Part shown: positions 9,025 through 17,641 of the stretch, piece after piece
Layout of the letters: each line of letters opens with the position of its first letter
Numbering within the stretch: the stretch's first letter is position 1
Assembly (NCBI RefSeq): GCF_019343475.1
Contig: NZ_CP072453.1
Coordinates: 1,488,001-1,552,000, forward strand
Source of the DNA: Providencia sp. R33
GTDB taxonomy: Bacteria > Pseudomonadota > Gammaproteobacteria > Enterobacterales > Enterobacteriaceae
DNA: 64,000 nt
Direction of reading: 5' to 3'
Translations under genes and position numbers: made by a program
The notes under the pieces: generated by a model
The model's input: the letters and a program-made list of their open reading frames with translations, nothing else
Databases searched by the model: none
Told to the model about the DNA's origin: nothing

Positions 9025-10552
9025 AAATTATCTCCAGATCTTCGGGTGGGACAACACCAAATTCATGAGTAAACCAGTGGTAACAAACTTTATTATCAAT
9101 AACCAATAGCATTGTTTTCTCTTTTATTTGAAAACCCTCACCAATTCCCTTTCCTATAAAGCGTTTTTTTCGCCAATATACGTATGCTTCAAGCCAATTA
9201 TTTTTAGCAATGGCGGATAACTCATCAATTGAAGGACGCATATATTCAATCACTAATTTTCGCCCGCTAATGCCTGTATTATTACAATGCTTGCAGCCAT
9301 CACGATTAATAACGGAAACATCTTTTTGATATTTACCCAAAACCACAGTTTCCGTTTTTTTACAATGAGAACATAAAAGAGGCATTAATTTTTGGCATTG
9401 TAACCCAGCTATAAAACCAGGCGTACAAAGTTTATCACCAGCGATCCCTAAAGCAGATAACCGTTGTAATAAAGTGACAATACTTCCCGCATGTACTGTT
9501 GTGAAACAATAGTGGCCACTTTCAACGGCGCCGGATAACGCATTAGCTGAAATTTTGTCACGAATTTCCCCTATCATTAGAACATCAGGGTCACGTCGTA
9601 ATGCAGACTTTATCGCTGAGTGAAACCCCCCTCCGTCGACATCTAATACTGAGCTTTGCTTTGTTCCATAGATATAATATTCAACAGGATCTTCGACCGT
9701 TAAAAAGCAACCTTTATTATTAAAGCGGTTTATTTGTAGCCATTCCATCACTGTTTTAAGTGTTGTCGATTTTCCTGAACCTGTTGTACCAGCAATAAAA
9801 TATGCACCGTAGGGGTTACTCAAAATTGTTTTAATATCATCGATTTCAATTTCTGACAGCCCTGTGTTTTCAAGTCTAGGGTTTGGATTAGTATCAATAG
9901 ATGCAGGAATTATCCGCAGAACACAGTGATAACAATCACTGCTTTCGCCAAAAATTGGAAAATGTGCATATCTAAAACGGTATTTTTTACCTTGTAAATC
10001 ATAAAGGATATTTGCACTTTGTGGTTGTTGACGATTCCATGTTGTTTCTTTAGTAGTCGCCTCAACGTTATACAATACAAAGACGAGTTCATCACAACTT
10101 GCTGATGTCATTTGCGAATAGAGAATTAAAGAGCCATTGACTCTAAATTCAATTTTAGAAATAACATCTCCCCGAGTGATATGCAAATCACTCGCTCCCG
10201 TATCTACTGCTATTTGTAATAAGCTTTCGAGTTCTTTTTGCACGTGGCTTGTTTCAAGTAAAATATTATTACTTGTTGCACGCGTGACATTTTCGATTAT
10301 TTGATAATACTGAGCTTCACTGCTTAGCATAAACCCGTTAATTTTCTTTTTATATACAGACATTGCATAATGCAAGTCCATATAATGGTTTGCTAGACTG
10401 TTAATATCAAACTTATTAATAATAAGATATTTTTTATTATTATAATTAACCGTAACTAAGTCTTTTTCTAATATGTTGAATTGACATTTTTCTATCGCCT
10501 TTATACCATTTTCTATGTTATTTAAACAAATAAAGTCAACAGGTAAATTCAT
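9008..10552 (-). CDS. Type IVb pilus assembly ATPase (TcpT-like, GspE/PilB family)
   Basis: This cytoplasmic hexameric ATPase of about 514 residues powers pilus extension. Motifs in order: Walker A GTTGSGKST, Asp box EDPVEYY, Walker B with GEIRD, and the His box TTVHAG, followed by a tetracysteine zinc site (CSHCKK ... CKHCNNTG) typical of assembly rather than retraction ATPases. A TTG codon at 10561 is an alternative start, nine bases earlier and overlapping the TcpS-like stop; I chose ATG 10552. The long N-terminal domain before Walker A matches type IVb ATPases. No PilT-like retraction ATPase is present in the window, as in the tcp and cof systems. Confidence 0.92.
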   Translation of the reverse strand: MNLPVDFICLNNIENGIKAIEKCQFNILEKDLVTVNYNNKKYLIINKFDINSLANHYMDLHYAMSVYKKKINGFMLSSEAQYYQIIENVTRATSNNILLETSHVQKELESLLQIAVDTGASDLHITRGDVISKIEFRVNGSLILYSQMTSASCDELVFVLYNVEATTKETTWNRQQPQSANILYDLQGKKYRFRYAHFPIFGESSDCYHCVLRIIPASIDTNPNPRLENTGLSEIEIDDIKTILSNPYGAYFIAGTTGSGKSTTLKTVMEWLQINRFNNKGCFLTVEDPVEYYIYGTKQSSVLDVDGGGFHSAIKSALRRDPDVLMIGEIRDKISANALSGAVESGHYCFTTVHAGSIVTLLQRLSALGIAGDKLCTPGFIAGLQCQKLMPLLCSHCKKTETVVLGKYQKDVSVINRDGCKHCNNTGISGRKLVIEYMRPSIDELSAIAKNNWLEAYVYWRKKRFIGKGIGEGFQIKEKTMLLVIDNKVCYHWFTHEFGVVPPEDLEIIFEKIH

Positions 10553-10553
10553 T

Positions 10554-11069
10554 TCATTCAATAACTCTATATTGTTGATTTTTTAGGACAACACGATAAC
10601 GCATCCCATTCATTCTAAATGGCATATTTTCTGTCGTAAAAGTTACTTGCCTATTTTCAGGATTTAAGACACCTATTTTTTTCACGCCTGCGACATGAGA
10701 GATCATAATCACTTTAGGCTTTTCTGTAGGTTTAATTGGTGCATCCATTAGCTCAGTGATTTTTTGTTCATAAGCTTCGTTTTCAGGTTCATTCATGACT
10801 GGTTTATTTTGAATAACAGGTTCATTGAGCAATTCATTAACTTCTTTAAGCTCTTTTTTTAATTTTGCCAATGTGATTTGATTTTCAATATTTAGTTTTT
10901 CAGATTCAAACTTAAGGTTATTTTGCATTAAGTCAATAATATTTTTTTGTTCAATAGAGAGCGCAGGTGTTTCTGATTCTGTTACTCCTAAATTTTCAGC
11001 CTGCTCTTCTGCAAAAACACTTTGGCTACTTATAATAAGGATAATAAATGAAAAAACTATCTTGTACAT
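10554..11069 (-). CDS. Periplasmic pilus biogenesis protein (TcpS position)
   Basis: This 171-residue protein has a signal peptide (MYKIVFSFIILIISSQSVFA) and then a Glu/Lys/Asn-rich, probably coiled-coil stretch (about residues 38-95) and a compact C-terminal beta-rich tail (residues 128-171). AGGAG precedes the ATG by 7 bases, and the start overlaps the end of the TcpD-like gene by 13 bp. It sits between the TcpD-like and ATPase genes, the place of tcpS. TcpS-type proteins are periplasmic and link inner-membrane and secretin subassemblies; that role is transferred from position, since I see little direct sequence similarity. Confidence 0.75.
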   Translation of the reverse strand: MYKIVFSFIILIISSQSVFAEEQAENLGVTESETPALSIEQKNIIDLMQNNLKFESEKLNIENQITLAKLKKELKEVNELLNEPVIQNKPVMNEPENEAYEQKITELMDAPIKPTEKPKVIMISHVAGVKKIGVLNPENRQVTFTTENMPFRMNGMRYRVVLKNQQYRVIE

Positions 11070-11875
11070 GTGAAAACTCCTGTTACTTTAATATTGTTGC
11101 TATCTAGTTTTTCTATCGACTTGAAAATGTAAAAATTAATATAGGGTTGTCTTTCAAGGATTTTTTCTATTTTCAATGGGTTTTCTGGTAAGACCATCTC
11201 AAACTTTGAAAATAGAAGATTGTGGCTATTTTCAAAGTTTGGGTATTTTTGTTCTAAATTAACTACTGATGAAGATGGAAGTTCAACAAGCGTTATTCTA
11301 TCATTAACATAGTGTTTAGATGAATTAAATGCATATATGTAATTAATATAGTCATTACATAAAGGAACATTATAATCAACCTTATTGATAATATTATCTA
11401 TGATTTGATCATCTTTGTGGTTAATATTTAATCCAGAAAATTCAATGCTATCAGAGCTTATTGTTCCATCATAATTCTCATTAAAAAATGTTTTTTCTTG
11501 AACATTAAATATCGCACCAGGCTTTAACTTATATAAAAAATTACATCCATTAGTATCACAATTAAACATATCTTCGGAATAACCGCTGAGAGTAAAAGCA
11601 TAGCGACTTACCATAATTTGTTCAAGTATGTTGATTAAACCATGAAATTGATACCCATGTGATTGATTAGTATAAAAATCGGATATTTTTTTCTTTTCAT
11701 TTATAACTAATTGCTGTTTTTGATATTCTCGTTTTTCTTCCTCAATTTTTTTTTGATATATATAGTAAGCTCCAACAGATATCATGATAAAAATCATCAT
11801 CAAAATTATAGAAATAAACATACTTTTAGATTTAAGCAGACCATGCTCACGCCAGCCAGAAAGAATATCTTTCAT
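11057..11875 (-). CDS. Bitopic inner-membrane pilus assembly protein (TcpD position)
   Basis: This protein of about 272 residues has one N-terminal membrane segment (around residues 19-38, ISIILMMIFIMISVGAYYIY) preceded by a short basic cytoplasmic tail and followed by a charged, probably coiled-coil linker and a periplasmic domain. A Cys-x4-Cys pair (CDTNGC) lies mid-protein. The frame extends upstream to 11905, inside the TcpR-like gene, but the ATG at 11875 is preceded by AAGG at good spacing and gives the usual short cytoplasmic tail. The position between TcpR-like and TcpS-like genes matches tcpD, an essential inner-membrane component of the pilus machine. Confidence 0.78.
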   Translation of the reverse strand: MKDILSGWREHGLLKSKSMFISIILMMIFIMISVGAYYIYQKKIEEEKREYQKQQLVINEKKKISDFYTNQSHGYQFHGLINILEQIMVSRYAFTLSGYSEDMFNCDTNGCNFLYKLKPGAIFNVQEKTFFNENYDGTISSDSIEFSGLNINHKDDQIIDNIINKVDYNVPLCNDYINYIYAFNSSKHYVNDRITLVELPSSSVVNLEQKYPNFENSHNLLFSKFEMVLPENPLKIEKILERQPYINFYIFKSIEKLDSNNIKVTGVFTCTR

Positions 11876-11885
11876 ATCAATAGCC

Positions 11886-12281
11886 TTAGTATAGAAAAAA
11901 TACAAAAATAAACATAGTAAATAAAAAAACAGAAACTGATATTGCCGTGTATATTTTTAATGATTTTACACGATACTTTTTCCCCTGATTTTTATATTCT
12001 TCATAGATAGCATTAAAAATTTCATTATTTATTACTGTAATGTTTAATGACCCGTATTCAGAGTTTTCTTTTTCACTTAGCAAGTAAGCTAACATACTCT
12101 CAGTGATGATGGTATCTGAAGGAGATATAACACAATCATCTTTAATACAAATTAAATAGTAATTCGTTATGCCATTTTCAGTAACTGGTGCATAAAAAAA
12201 ACCGTCACCATACAATCCTTTTATATACAATGCTAAAATTTCATGAACCTTAACATGCCTTGGAAATAAAACTTCCTTCAT
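11886..12281 (-). CDS. Small C-terminally anchored membrane protein (TcpR position)
   Basis: This 131-residue protein is mostly soluble, with a basic stretch (KNQGKKYRVKSLK) just before a single C-terminal hydrophobic segment (about residues 111-131), so it is predicted to be tail-anchored in the inner membrane with its bulk in the cytoplasm. Its ATG overlaps the TGA of the 49-codon gene upstream as ATGA, a strong sign of coupled translation. Position between secretin and TcpD-like genes matches tcpR, a small membrane component needed for TCP assembly. Sequence similarity alone would not identify it. Confidence 0.75.
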   Translation of the reverse strand: MKEVLFPRHVKVHEILALYIKGLYGDGFFYAPVTENGITNYYLICIKDDCVISPSDTIITESMLAYLLSEKENSEYGSLNITVINNEIFNAIYEEYKNQGKKYRVKSLKIYTAISVSVFLFTMFIFVFFLY

Positions 12282-12427
12282 TCCACTTTGTGTTTGGTAA
12301 CGTATTTTTTATATCTCTTCTTCGTTGATTCTAACCAGAACCGATGGCGATGCTCATCAACTTTATAAGAATCAATCCATATACCGTTAATTGTCAGTTT
12401 GTTTTTTAATAATTCATTTAATGTCAT
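12278..12427 (-). CDS. 49-residue basic protein between secretin and TcpR-like genes
   Basis: ATG 12427 to TGA 12278 encodes 49 residues beginning MTLNELLKNK and ending TKKRYKKYVTKHKVE. It begins three bases after the secretin stop (TAA GTT ATG) and ends in an ATGA overlap with the TcpR-like gene, so it fills an otherwise empty 150-bp gap with no wasted sequence. The protein is basic, lacks a signal peptide or membrane segment, and is aromatic-rich (IDSYKVDEHRHRFWLE). I know of no counterpart in the tcp operon. Function unknown; the tight packing is the main evidence that it is a real gene. Confidence 0.7.
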   Translation of the reverse strand: MTLNELLKNKLTINGIWIDSYKVDEHRHRFWLESTKKRYKKYVTKHKVE

Positions 12428-12430
12428 AAC

Positions 12431-13903
12431 TTACTCATTAATTGAAAAATAATTGTCTATTCCAACAATCATGATTACCGTTGAGTTTGCATCCTCGCCA
12501 TTTAATATTCCTGAGAAAATTCCAGCTTGTTGCATATCGGAATCACTATCTTCATCATATTTACCAACGATAAGCAGGTCGCCAGGTTTAATTGTAGAAG
12601 TATTAAACATTTCAGTTGTCGTAAAATTCGGTAACTGCACGCTATCAAATTTATCAATACTGATTAAGTTTTTACGTGTAAAGCCGCTTGCTACCTCGAT
12701 TTTACCGTCAGATAATGCTCTTGGTGTGATAATAAAACTGCTCCCAGTGACAATTTGATCTGTCGTCAACTGGCTTTCGGTAATATCCATATTCGCATTT
12801 TTGGTGCTCGTCACACCCGAGACATAGTGATGTGTTTTTGTTAGGTTCAACGGTATTGGCATATTATTGCGCGTAATAAATGATCCACTTTGCAATATTT
12901 TGCTACCCGTTAACTTATAGACCGCATCCAACTGACTCGCTAAGCGAAATTTGGCGTCTTCTCCACCATGGAAATTAGAATTCGCATTTAATTTACCAGT
13001 AAGTTTTGTCAGTAAATGCTGATTAAAACCGATTTGCGTACCACCACTATTATAAGAAAATCCTAATTCAGCTTCGAGATTTTTTGATTTTCCCTTGTCT
13101 ATAATATAAATTTTATAACTAACAACAAATTGACGGTTATTGGCTTGTTTATACTGCTCTAATACTTTACTTACATGCTCATATTCAGATTGACGACCCA
13201 CAAATGTCAAAATTGATGAATCTTGGAAGATATTATAAACACCCGATGAAATATACTTGTCCATCATGTCTTTTACATCCTCCCAAAAGGAAGATTTAAA
13301 AGATGTTGTCGATTTACCTTTCAGCCCGCTTGCAGTCGCAGCATCATTATTTGAGATATCTAAACTTGCCTCATAATTGTTGTCCTTGCCATAATAATCT
13401 AAGCTGATTGCATAATTACTGTATAAATTCACCTCGAGTAGATTATTTTTCTTAAGTTGTATATTTACATCATATAAATTAGATAGATAACTAATGAATT
13501 CTTTTAAATCACCATTGAAGTTAATTGTATAAACCGTATTCTTTAGTATCTCCTCTCCTGCAACTTGGTTTTCAGCTTCACCTGATGTGTTAGCATCGAT
13601 TTTATACGTAATTTCCATCTGTTCGCCAAGCATTTCCATTACTGTATAAATATTAATCGGTGAATAAGAGGTTAATGATATTTCCTTATCCAATATTTTC
13701 TTTTGCTGGCGATCGTAGTCAACTTCCTTACCCAAATAAGGTGAGTCTAATGACATAAACGCATTTTGCTTACTATCATTGATGTCCTGTAACCCCGTTA
13801 CACGGTCGAACAGTTCTTTTTCATCATATTTTTCTTCAAAAAAGCTGCTGCATCCTTGAACAAAAAAAGGAATTAATAACAAAATGATTTTATTTAGTTT
13901 CAT
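12431..13903 (-). CDS. Type IVb pilus outer-membrane secretin lipoprotein (TcpC/PilN-like)
   Basis: This 490-residue protein begins with a lipoprotein signal (IPFFVQGCSS, lipidated Cys near residue 18). An N-terminal region with N0/STN-like folds (residues about 70-150, ISLTSYSPINIYTVMEMLGEQ) precedes a C-terminal secretin domain (about 250-490) with SFIITPRALSDGKIEV and GDLLIVGKY near the end. It would form the outer-membrane gate through which the pilus passes. It lies directly downstream of the TcpQ-like gene (15-bp gap), as tcpC does; TcpQ is known to be required for TcpC localisation. The family is firm. Confidence 0.9.
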   Translation of the reverse strand: MKLNKIILLLIPFFVQGCSSFFEEKYDEKELFDRVTGLQDINDSKQNAFMSLDSPYLGKEVDYDRQQKKILDKEISLTSYSPINIYTVMEMLGEQMEITYKIDANTSGEAENQVAGEEILKNTVYTINFNGDLKEFISYLSNLYDVNIQLKKNNLLEVNLYSNYAISLDYYGKDNNYEASLDISNNDAATASGLKGKSTTSFKSSFWEDVKDMMDKYISSGVYNIFQDSSILTFVGRQSEYEHVSKVLEQYKQANNRQFVVSYKIYIIDKGKSKNLEAELGFSYNSGGTQIGFNQHLLTKLTGKLNANSNFHGGEDAKFRLASQLDAVYKLTGSKILQSGSFITRNNMPIPLNLTKTHHYVSGVTSTKNANMDITESQLTTDQIVTGSSFIITPRALSDGKIEVASGFTRKNLISIDKFDSVQLPNFTTTEMFNTSTIKPGDLLIVGKYDEDSDSDMQQAGIFSGILNGEDANSTVIMIVGIDNYFSINE

Positions 13904-13918
13904 TGCTGTTTCTACTTA

Positions 13919-14359
13919 TTAATTGTCTATAACAAGAACATTGTTTTTTTCATAAAATTTGAGGTAAAAACCTGCCTTTTGGTAAGATAACTGCTTACCC
14001 AGCTTTTCCATAACCTCAATTTTATTCTTACCTTCAATTTTAATTTCGTTAAAAACGACAATATCTTTTGGACTATTCCATATAAAATCTATCCCATTAT
14101 ATTTAGCCCACTCTTCAACACTTTGGCTTAAAAGCTCATTCTTTTTTAATACCAATTCACTCAAAAAATCAATTTGGTTTGGCGATTTTCCTTCAATTTT
14201 TTCCTGGTTTAGTTGTGTATTAAGTTGAGGCGTATTCGTAATGGCTTTTATTTCTTTCATGGGTTTTAAATTAATCCACTCTTGCACTTCTATATCTGTG
14301 TTTGCAAAACTGTTTAGCGTAAAACCGCATAACATAATCAAATAATTATATTTCTTCAT
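13919..14359 (-). CDS. Periplasmic secretin partner (TcpQ-like)
   Basis: This 146-residue protein has a signal peptide (MKKYNYLIMLCGFTLNSFA). The C-terminal half (residues about 70-146) has the layout of the TcpQ / PilL C-terminal domain: a helix with LSQSVEEWAKYNGIDFIW, then two short beta-alpha repeats ending in FYLKFYEKNNVLVID. This family is a periplasmic domain that interacts with the N0 region of the secretin. It lies between the minor pilin and the secretin, exactly as in the tcp operon (tcpB-tcpQ-tcpC). Confidence 0.82.
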   Translation of the reverse strand: MKKYNYLIMLCGFTLNSFANTDIEVQEWINLKPMKEIKAITNTPQLNTQLNQEKIEGKSPNQIDFLSELVLKKNELLSQSVEEWAKYNGIDFIWNSPKDIVVFNEIKIEGKNKIEVMEKLGKQLSYQKAGFYLKFYEKNNVLVIDN

Positions 14360-14386
14360 ACTTATACCTTTTTAATCATAAGCTGC

Positions 14387-15997
14387 TCAATAATCCCCTT
14401 TGATTGAGCTGTACCATTCGACTGCCATAATGGAAAGCGACTTTGGGTTAATATATGTTTTTGATTTTCCTTCAGCTGGATGATTAACACCTAAAGAAGC
14501 GCTAATTATCCAAACATTTTTACCACCAATAAAAGTATTACGAGGTTGTAAAACAACGCCAGCGGCGAGTCCCACATTCGTGATTTTATTTTTCCGTGTG
14601 CTATATTCCTGACTAAGATCGATATCTAATTTTTTACTATCGTCGTATACAACGGGCATCATAGATGAAACTGCAACAGTCAATCTTGGCCATAGTCGCC
14701 TATTTTGCACGACTGGGCATATTTTTCGAGGAATGATAATTGTACCATTCTCCTTGCTGTCATCTCCTATATAGTCCTCATCCTTAATCATTTGGCTGTC
14801 ATTATTGCTGAAATTGTGATAACTCACTTCAGGAACAGTCCGGTATTCTTTTACTAAATTATTACCATCATAATGACTATCTTCGATAATAATATTTGCA
14901 ACTAATGTACCTGTGACTTCGTTCCCTTTGCTATCAGTGTCCGTCAGCATAAAATTACTTTCAGGAAGGTACTGTGCATCTGTTATCGTAAATGTTGGAT
15001 CCTGTTTTTTTAATGCCAAGCAAGTCGTTTTTGTTTTATTTTCTCTATCCCAGCAAAGTGCAGGCGCTTTTTTTTCATTGTCTGGATCGCCACTCGTTAA
15101 TACCAGTGAGTTTTCATCTTTTGCCTTTATACACGGCCCATATTGACTTGTACTTGTATTCCAACATAATTTATCTGCATTAACGGAACCATCTGCTCTT
15201 AAAAATTTTCCTGCCTTAACATTAAAACTAAACCGAAGCCCATAAACAAAACTTGGATTGTTGACGAGCTCTGCATGGGATGCCAAATCGCCAAATTGTA
15301 GATTTTCATTATTTACTTTTATAAGCTCCCACCCCGAATTAGCTGTAGATTTATTTTTTTTAACAAAGCTTGCTTGTGTTAAGTACATGAATTTATTTTT
15401 AAATGCATCATTAAAATTACTGTAGTACGACTCAATATATAATCCCTGTTCGTCCTCAATAGGATGGTATAAAACGATAAAATCTACACGTTCAATTGTT
15501 TTTTTTAATTCATCGCCTACAAGGTCAACTCTTTCAATAGAGAATGCAGGGTTGTCAACGAGCAATGTATCCATCGTGCATTTTAAAAACTCTTTTTTTA
15601 ATGATATTCCTAATAAACTCCCCTTGCATATTTCATCAGTAAATAGATTCCTATCACTGTTTACCGTCTGCCCCCAATTAAAATATTTACCATCTGTCGT
15701 GATTGCATCTTCGAGCTTATAATTACTCGTTCGCTTACTATAAACTATGTTTTTTTGCTCTTTTTGAAATAAAGGATTACGAACAAAATTATTATCTTCT
15801 TTTTCTAACTCATCATTATTAATGAAATCGATAAACCGATATAGCTCATCAACAACAGCATCTGAAATATGCTGTCTATGATTATCTTCAATTCGATTAA
15901 TAATGAAACGACTCAGTGGGATCATTATTACTCCAATAATTCCAAGAACGACAATAACCTCGAGTAATGAATAACCAGCTATTCTATTATTTCTCAT
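14387..15997 (-). CDS. Large minor pilin (TcpB/CofB-like)
   Basis: This 536-residue protein has a short prepilin leader (MRNNRIAG) cleaved before YSLLEVIVVLGIIGVI, with Glu at mature position 5 as required for assembly, then a hydrophobic helix and a very large C-terminal region. TcpB and CofB are similarly large minor pilins that form a trimer at the pilus tip, prime assembly, and in CofB's case hold the secreted CofJ through its C-terminal domain. The long C-terminal part here (residues about 250-536) contains several cysteines and beta-rich, Asn/Asp-rich stretches consistent with stacked beta domains. It is immediately downstream of the major pilin gene. Confidence 0.88.
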   Translation of the reverse strand: MRNNRIAGYSLLEVIVVLGIIGVIMIPLSRFIINRIEDNHRQHISDAVVDELYRFIDFINNDELEKEDNNFVRNPLFQKEQKNIVYSKRTSNYKLEDAITTDGKYFNWGQTVNSDRNLFTDEICKGSLLGISLKKEFLKCTMDTLLVDNPAFSIERVDLVGDELKKTIERVDFIVLYHPIEDEQGLYIESYYSNFNDAFKNKFMYLTQASFVKKNKSTANSGWELIKVNNENLQFGDLASHAELVNNPSFVYGLRFSFNVKAGKFLRADGSVNADKLCWNTSTSQYGPCIKAKDENSLVLTSGDPDNEKKAPALCWDRENKTKTTCLALKKQDPTFTITDAQYLPESNFMLTDTDSKGNEVTGTLVANIIIEDSHYDGNNLVKEYRTVPEVSYHNFSNNDSQMIKDEDYIGDDSKENGTIIIPRKICPVVQNRRLWPRLTVAVSSMMPVVYDDSKKLDIDLSQEYSTRKNKITNVGLAAGVVLQPRNTFIGGKNVWIISASLGVNHPAEGKSKTYINPKSLSIMAVEWYSSIKGDY

Positions 15998-16009
15998 ATT
16001 TTGTCTCTC

Positions 16010-16035
16010 GAACCTCCCTATTATTAGGGAGGTTC
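16010..16035 (-). promoter_or_regulatory. Intercistronic hairpin after the major pilin gene
   Basis: A perfect 11-bp inverted repeat (GAACCTCCCTA / TAGGGAGGTTC) with a 4-base loop lies between the pilin stop and the minor pilin start. It has no T-run behind it on the minus strand, so it is better read as an attenuator, RNA-processing or 3'-stabilising element than a full terminator. Such an element would let the major pilin be made in large excess over the machinery encoded downstream. Confidence 0.7.
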
Positions 16036-16061
16036 TTTAGCAAGTTATTATTGCCTATTGA

Positions 16062-16781
16062 TTAACGGCTACCTAAAATTACCGCATTTTCAGGGCTATC
16101 AGTACATACGCTAGCAACTTGGTCTGGTGTAATATTAACATTACCGTCTGCATTTAATGTACGTAAAATATTCGTTGCAGGTACAACAGACATATCAACT
16201 GCTGATGTTACGCTATATGTGCCCGCTGCTGCTGAATCTACTGCAACATAATCCCACTGATTACCAACTTGGGAAATAATATTACGGCATTGGTCTTGGT
16301 TTAATCCATTAAGCTCAATCACAAAGCCTTTAAGACCTAAATCTCCTTGTGCCGCTGATGTTTTTGCTCCACCGATATTCAGAAAATCGTTCGAGATACT
16401 ATTACGCGCTTCATCAATAGATAACTTACCTAATTGAACAAGGCGTGCAATGGGTTCTCCATTGGCAGTGTCTTTAATTGTATCGACTGTATACGTCGTT
16501 GCTGCACCCGTTGATACTGTGTAGCCAGCCGCTCGCTGATAAGCGTCTTTCATGGCGACTCTGACTGTATTGGTATTACTAACAACCTCAGAAATAGCAC
16601 GGCTATCAAACGCACGCTGTGCTAATACCACAACACCAGCAGCAATTGTTCCTATAATTCCTAATACAATAATAATTTCTAATAGCGTCATACCCCTTTG
16701 TTTTTTAGCTTCATTCTTTTTTTGTGCTTTTTTAAGTAGTTTCATTTTTAAGCTCTGTGTCTGTTGATAGACTTTAAACAT
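16062..16781 (-). CDS. Type IVb major prepilin (TcpA/CofA-like)
   Basis: This 239-residue prepilin has a long 30-residue basic leader ending KKQRG, cleaved before MTLLEIIIVLGIIGTIAAG; mature residue 1 is Met and residue 5 Glu, as in TcpA. A long leader and Met+1 are hallmarks of type IVb pilins. The mature protein is about 209 residues with two cysteines (in QDQCRNII and ASVCTDSPEN) that should close the C-terminal D-region disulfide loop. The start is supported by AAGGA about 6 bases upstream. It is the first gene of the operon and is followed by a stable hairpin. Confidence 0.93.
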   Translation of the reverse strand: MFKVYQQTQSLKMKLLKKAQKKNEAKKQRGMTLLEIIIVLGIIGTIAAGVVVLAQRAFDSRAISEVVSNTNTVRVAMKDAYQRAAGYTVSTGAATTYTVDTIKDTANGEPIARLVQLGKLSIDEARNSISNDFLNIGGAKTSAAQGDLGLKGFVIELNGLNQDQCRNIISQVGNQWDYVAVDSAAAGTYSVTSAVDMSVVPATNILRTLNADGNVNITPDQVASVCTDSPENAVILGSR

Positions 16782-17367
16782 AGGTATTCCTTAAGAATTT
16801 AATCTAATTTAATTTGGTTTATTAATTTCAATGTTTATATTACTGATAAAGACTATATTAATTAAACTAATTACTTTTATTACTAATTAATTTCCTTCTA
16901 ACTTCCTATCATTGCAATAATTATTAGTTTAAATTATCTCCCCGTCAATAAAGTTTTATTTAATGAAAATTTTCAATGGTGAATTTATTGTGAAATTAAT
17001 TAACTTCCCCTTAATATTACATACACTGACTATATTAAAGGCATATATATTAAATAATAAAATCGTATCTATAAAAAATCCGATTAGGATTATTCCTAAT
17101 GTCATTTAAATCAAAAGAAATATTCCCTTACATTATTTATTTCAATTCAATCACTATAAGCATATACAAATAAGTAATATTAATATATTTTACTCAATAT
17201 TCGACTAAACACTCTTATTCTGGGTAATTGGTGCCTTGTAAATGCACTTTATTAAATTAGTTTAATACAGTGAAATAATTTTTAGTCGAACTACTACTTT
17301 TACTAAATAATATCGCTATAGCCTCAATAGTCTATGTGGCAAGTAGCTCTGATATGAGATTAATAAT
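16782..17367. promoter_or_regulatory. Pilin operon upstream region
   Basis: This 586-bp, very AT-rich stretch between the pilin gene and a divergent small gene encodes no convincing protein. It must hold the promoters of both. A perfect 7+7 palindrome, ATTAGGA-TTAT-TCCTAAT, lies at 17083-17100, about 300 bp upstream of the pilin start. Long AT-rich upstream regions are typical of H-NS-silenced virulence genes; that is inference here. Confidence 0.5.
17083..17100. promoter_or_regulatory. Palindrome in pilin upstream region
   Basis: The sequence ATTAGGATTATTCCTAAT is a perfect inverted repeat with 7-bp arms and a 4-base centre, a possible operator. The protein binding it is unknown; the neighbouring ribbon-helix-helix-like protein is one candidate. 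Confidence 0.4.
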
Positions 17368-17619
17368 ATGGCATATTCTAAATTAGTTTTTTCAGGTACA
17401 TCTTTTACCTCTAATCATGAATCTACGCTGAATCAAAAAACAGGAAAAATGACTAAGCCTGATTTAAAAAAAGCAAAATTAATACAAGTCCCAATGATAT
17501 ATATAGATGCTTTTGAGAGTATCAAAAATGAGGGCTATACCTCGTTATCGTTCTCTTCTTACTTGATCGAAGCATTAAAGGAAAAAATAATTTGTGATGT
17601 TTCAAGGCTTGATTCGTAA
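17368..17619 (+). CDS. Small protein with ribbon-helix-helix-like C-terminal half
   Basis: This 83-residue protein has a polar N-terminal tail followed by a segment (residues about 36-75) that reads as a short strand (KLIQVPM), a helix (IDAFESIKN) and a second helix (SFSSYLIEALKEKI), the order of a ribbon-helix-helix DNA-binding fold. The start is preceded by a weak GAG. It is divergent from the pilus operon and followed by a strong terminator, so it is a self-contained transcription unit. It could regulate the pilus operon, but it has no relative I can name and the fold assignment is by eye. Confidence 0.6.
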   Translation: MAYSKLVFSGTSFTSNHESTLNQKTGKMTKPDLKKAKLIQVPMIYIDAFESIKNEGYTSLSFSSYLIEALKEKIICDVSRLDS

Positions 17620-17641
17620 ACTATATTAATATTTAAAATAT

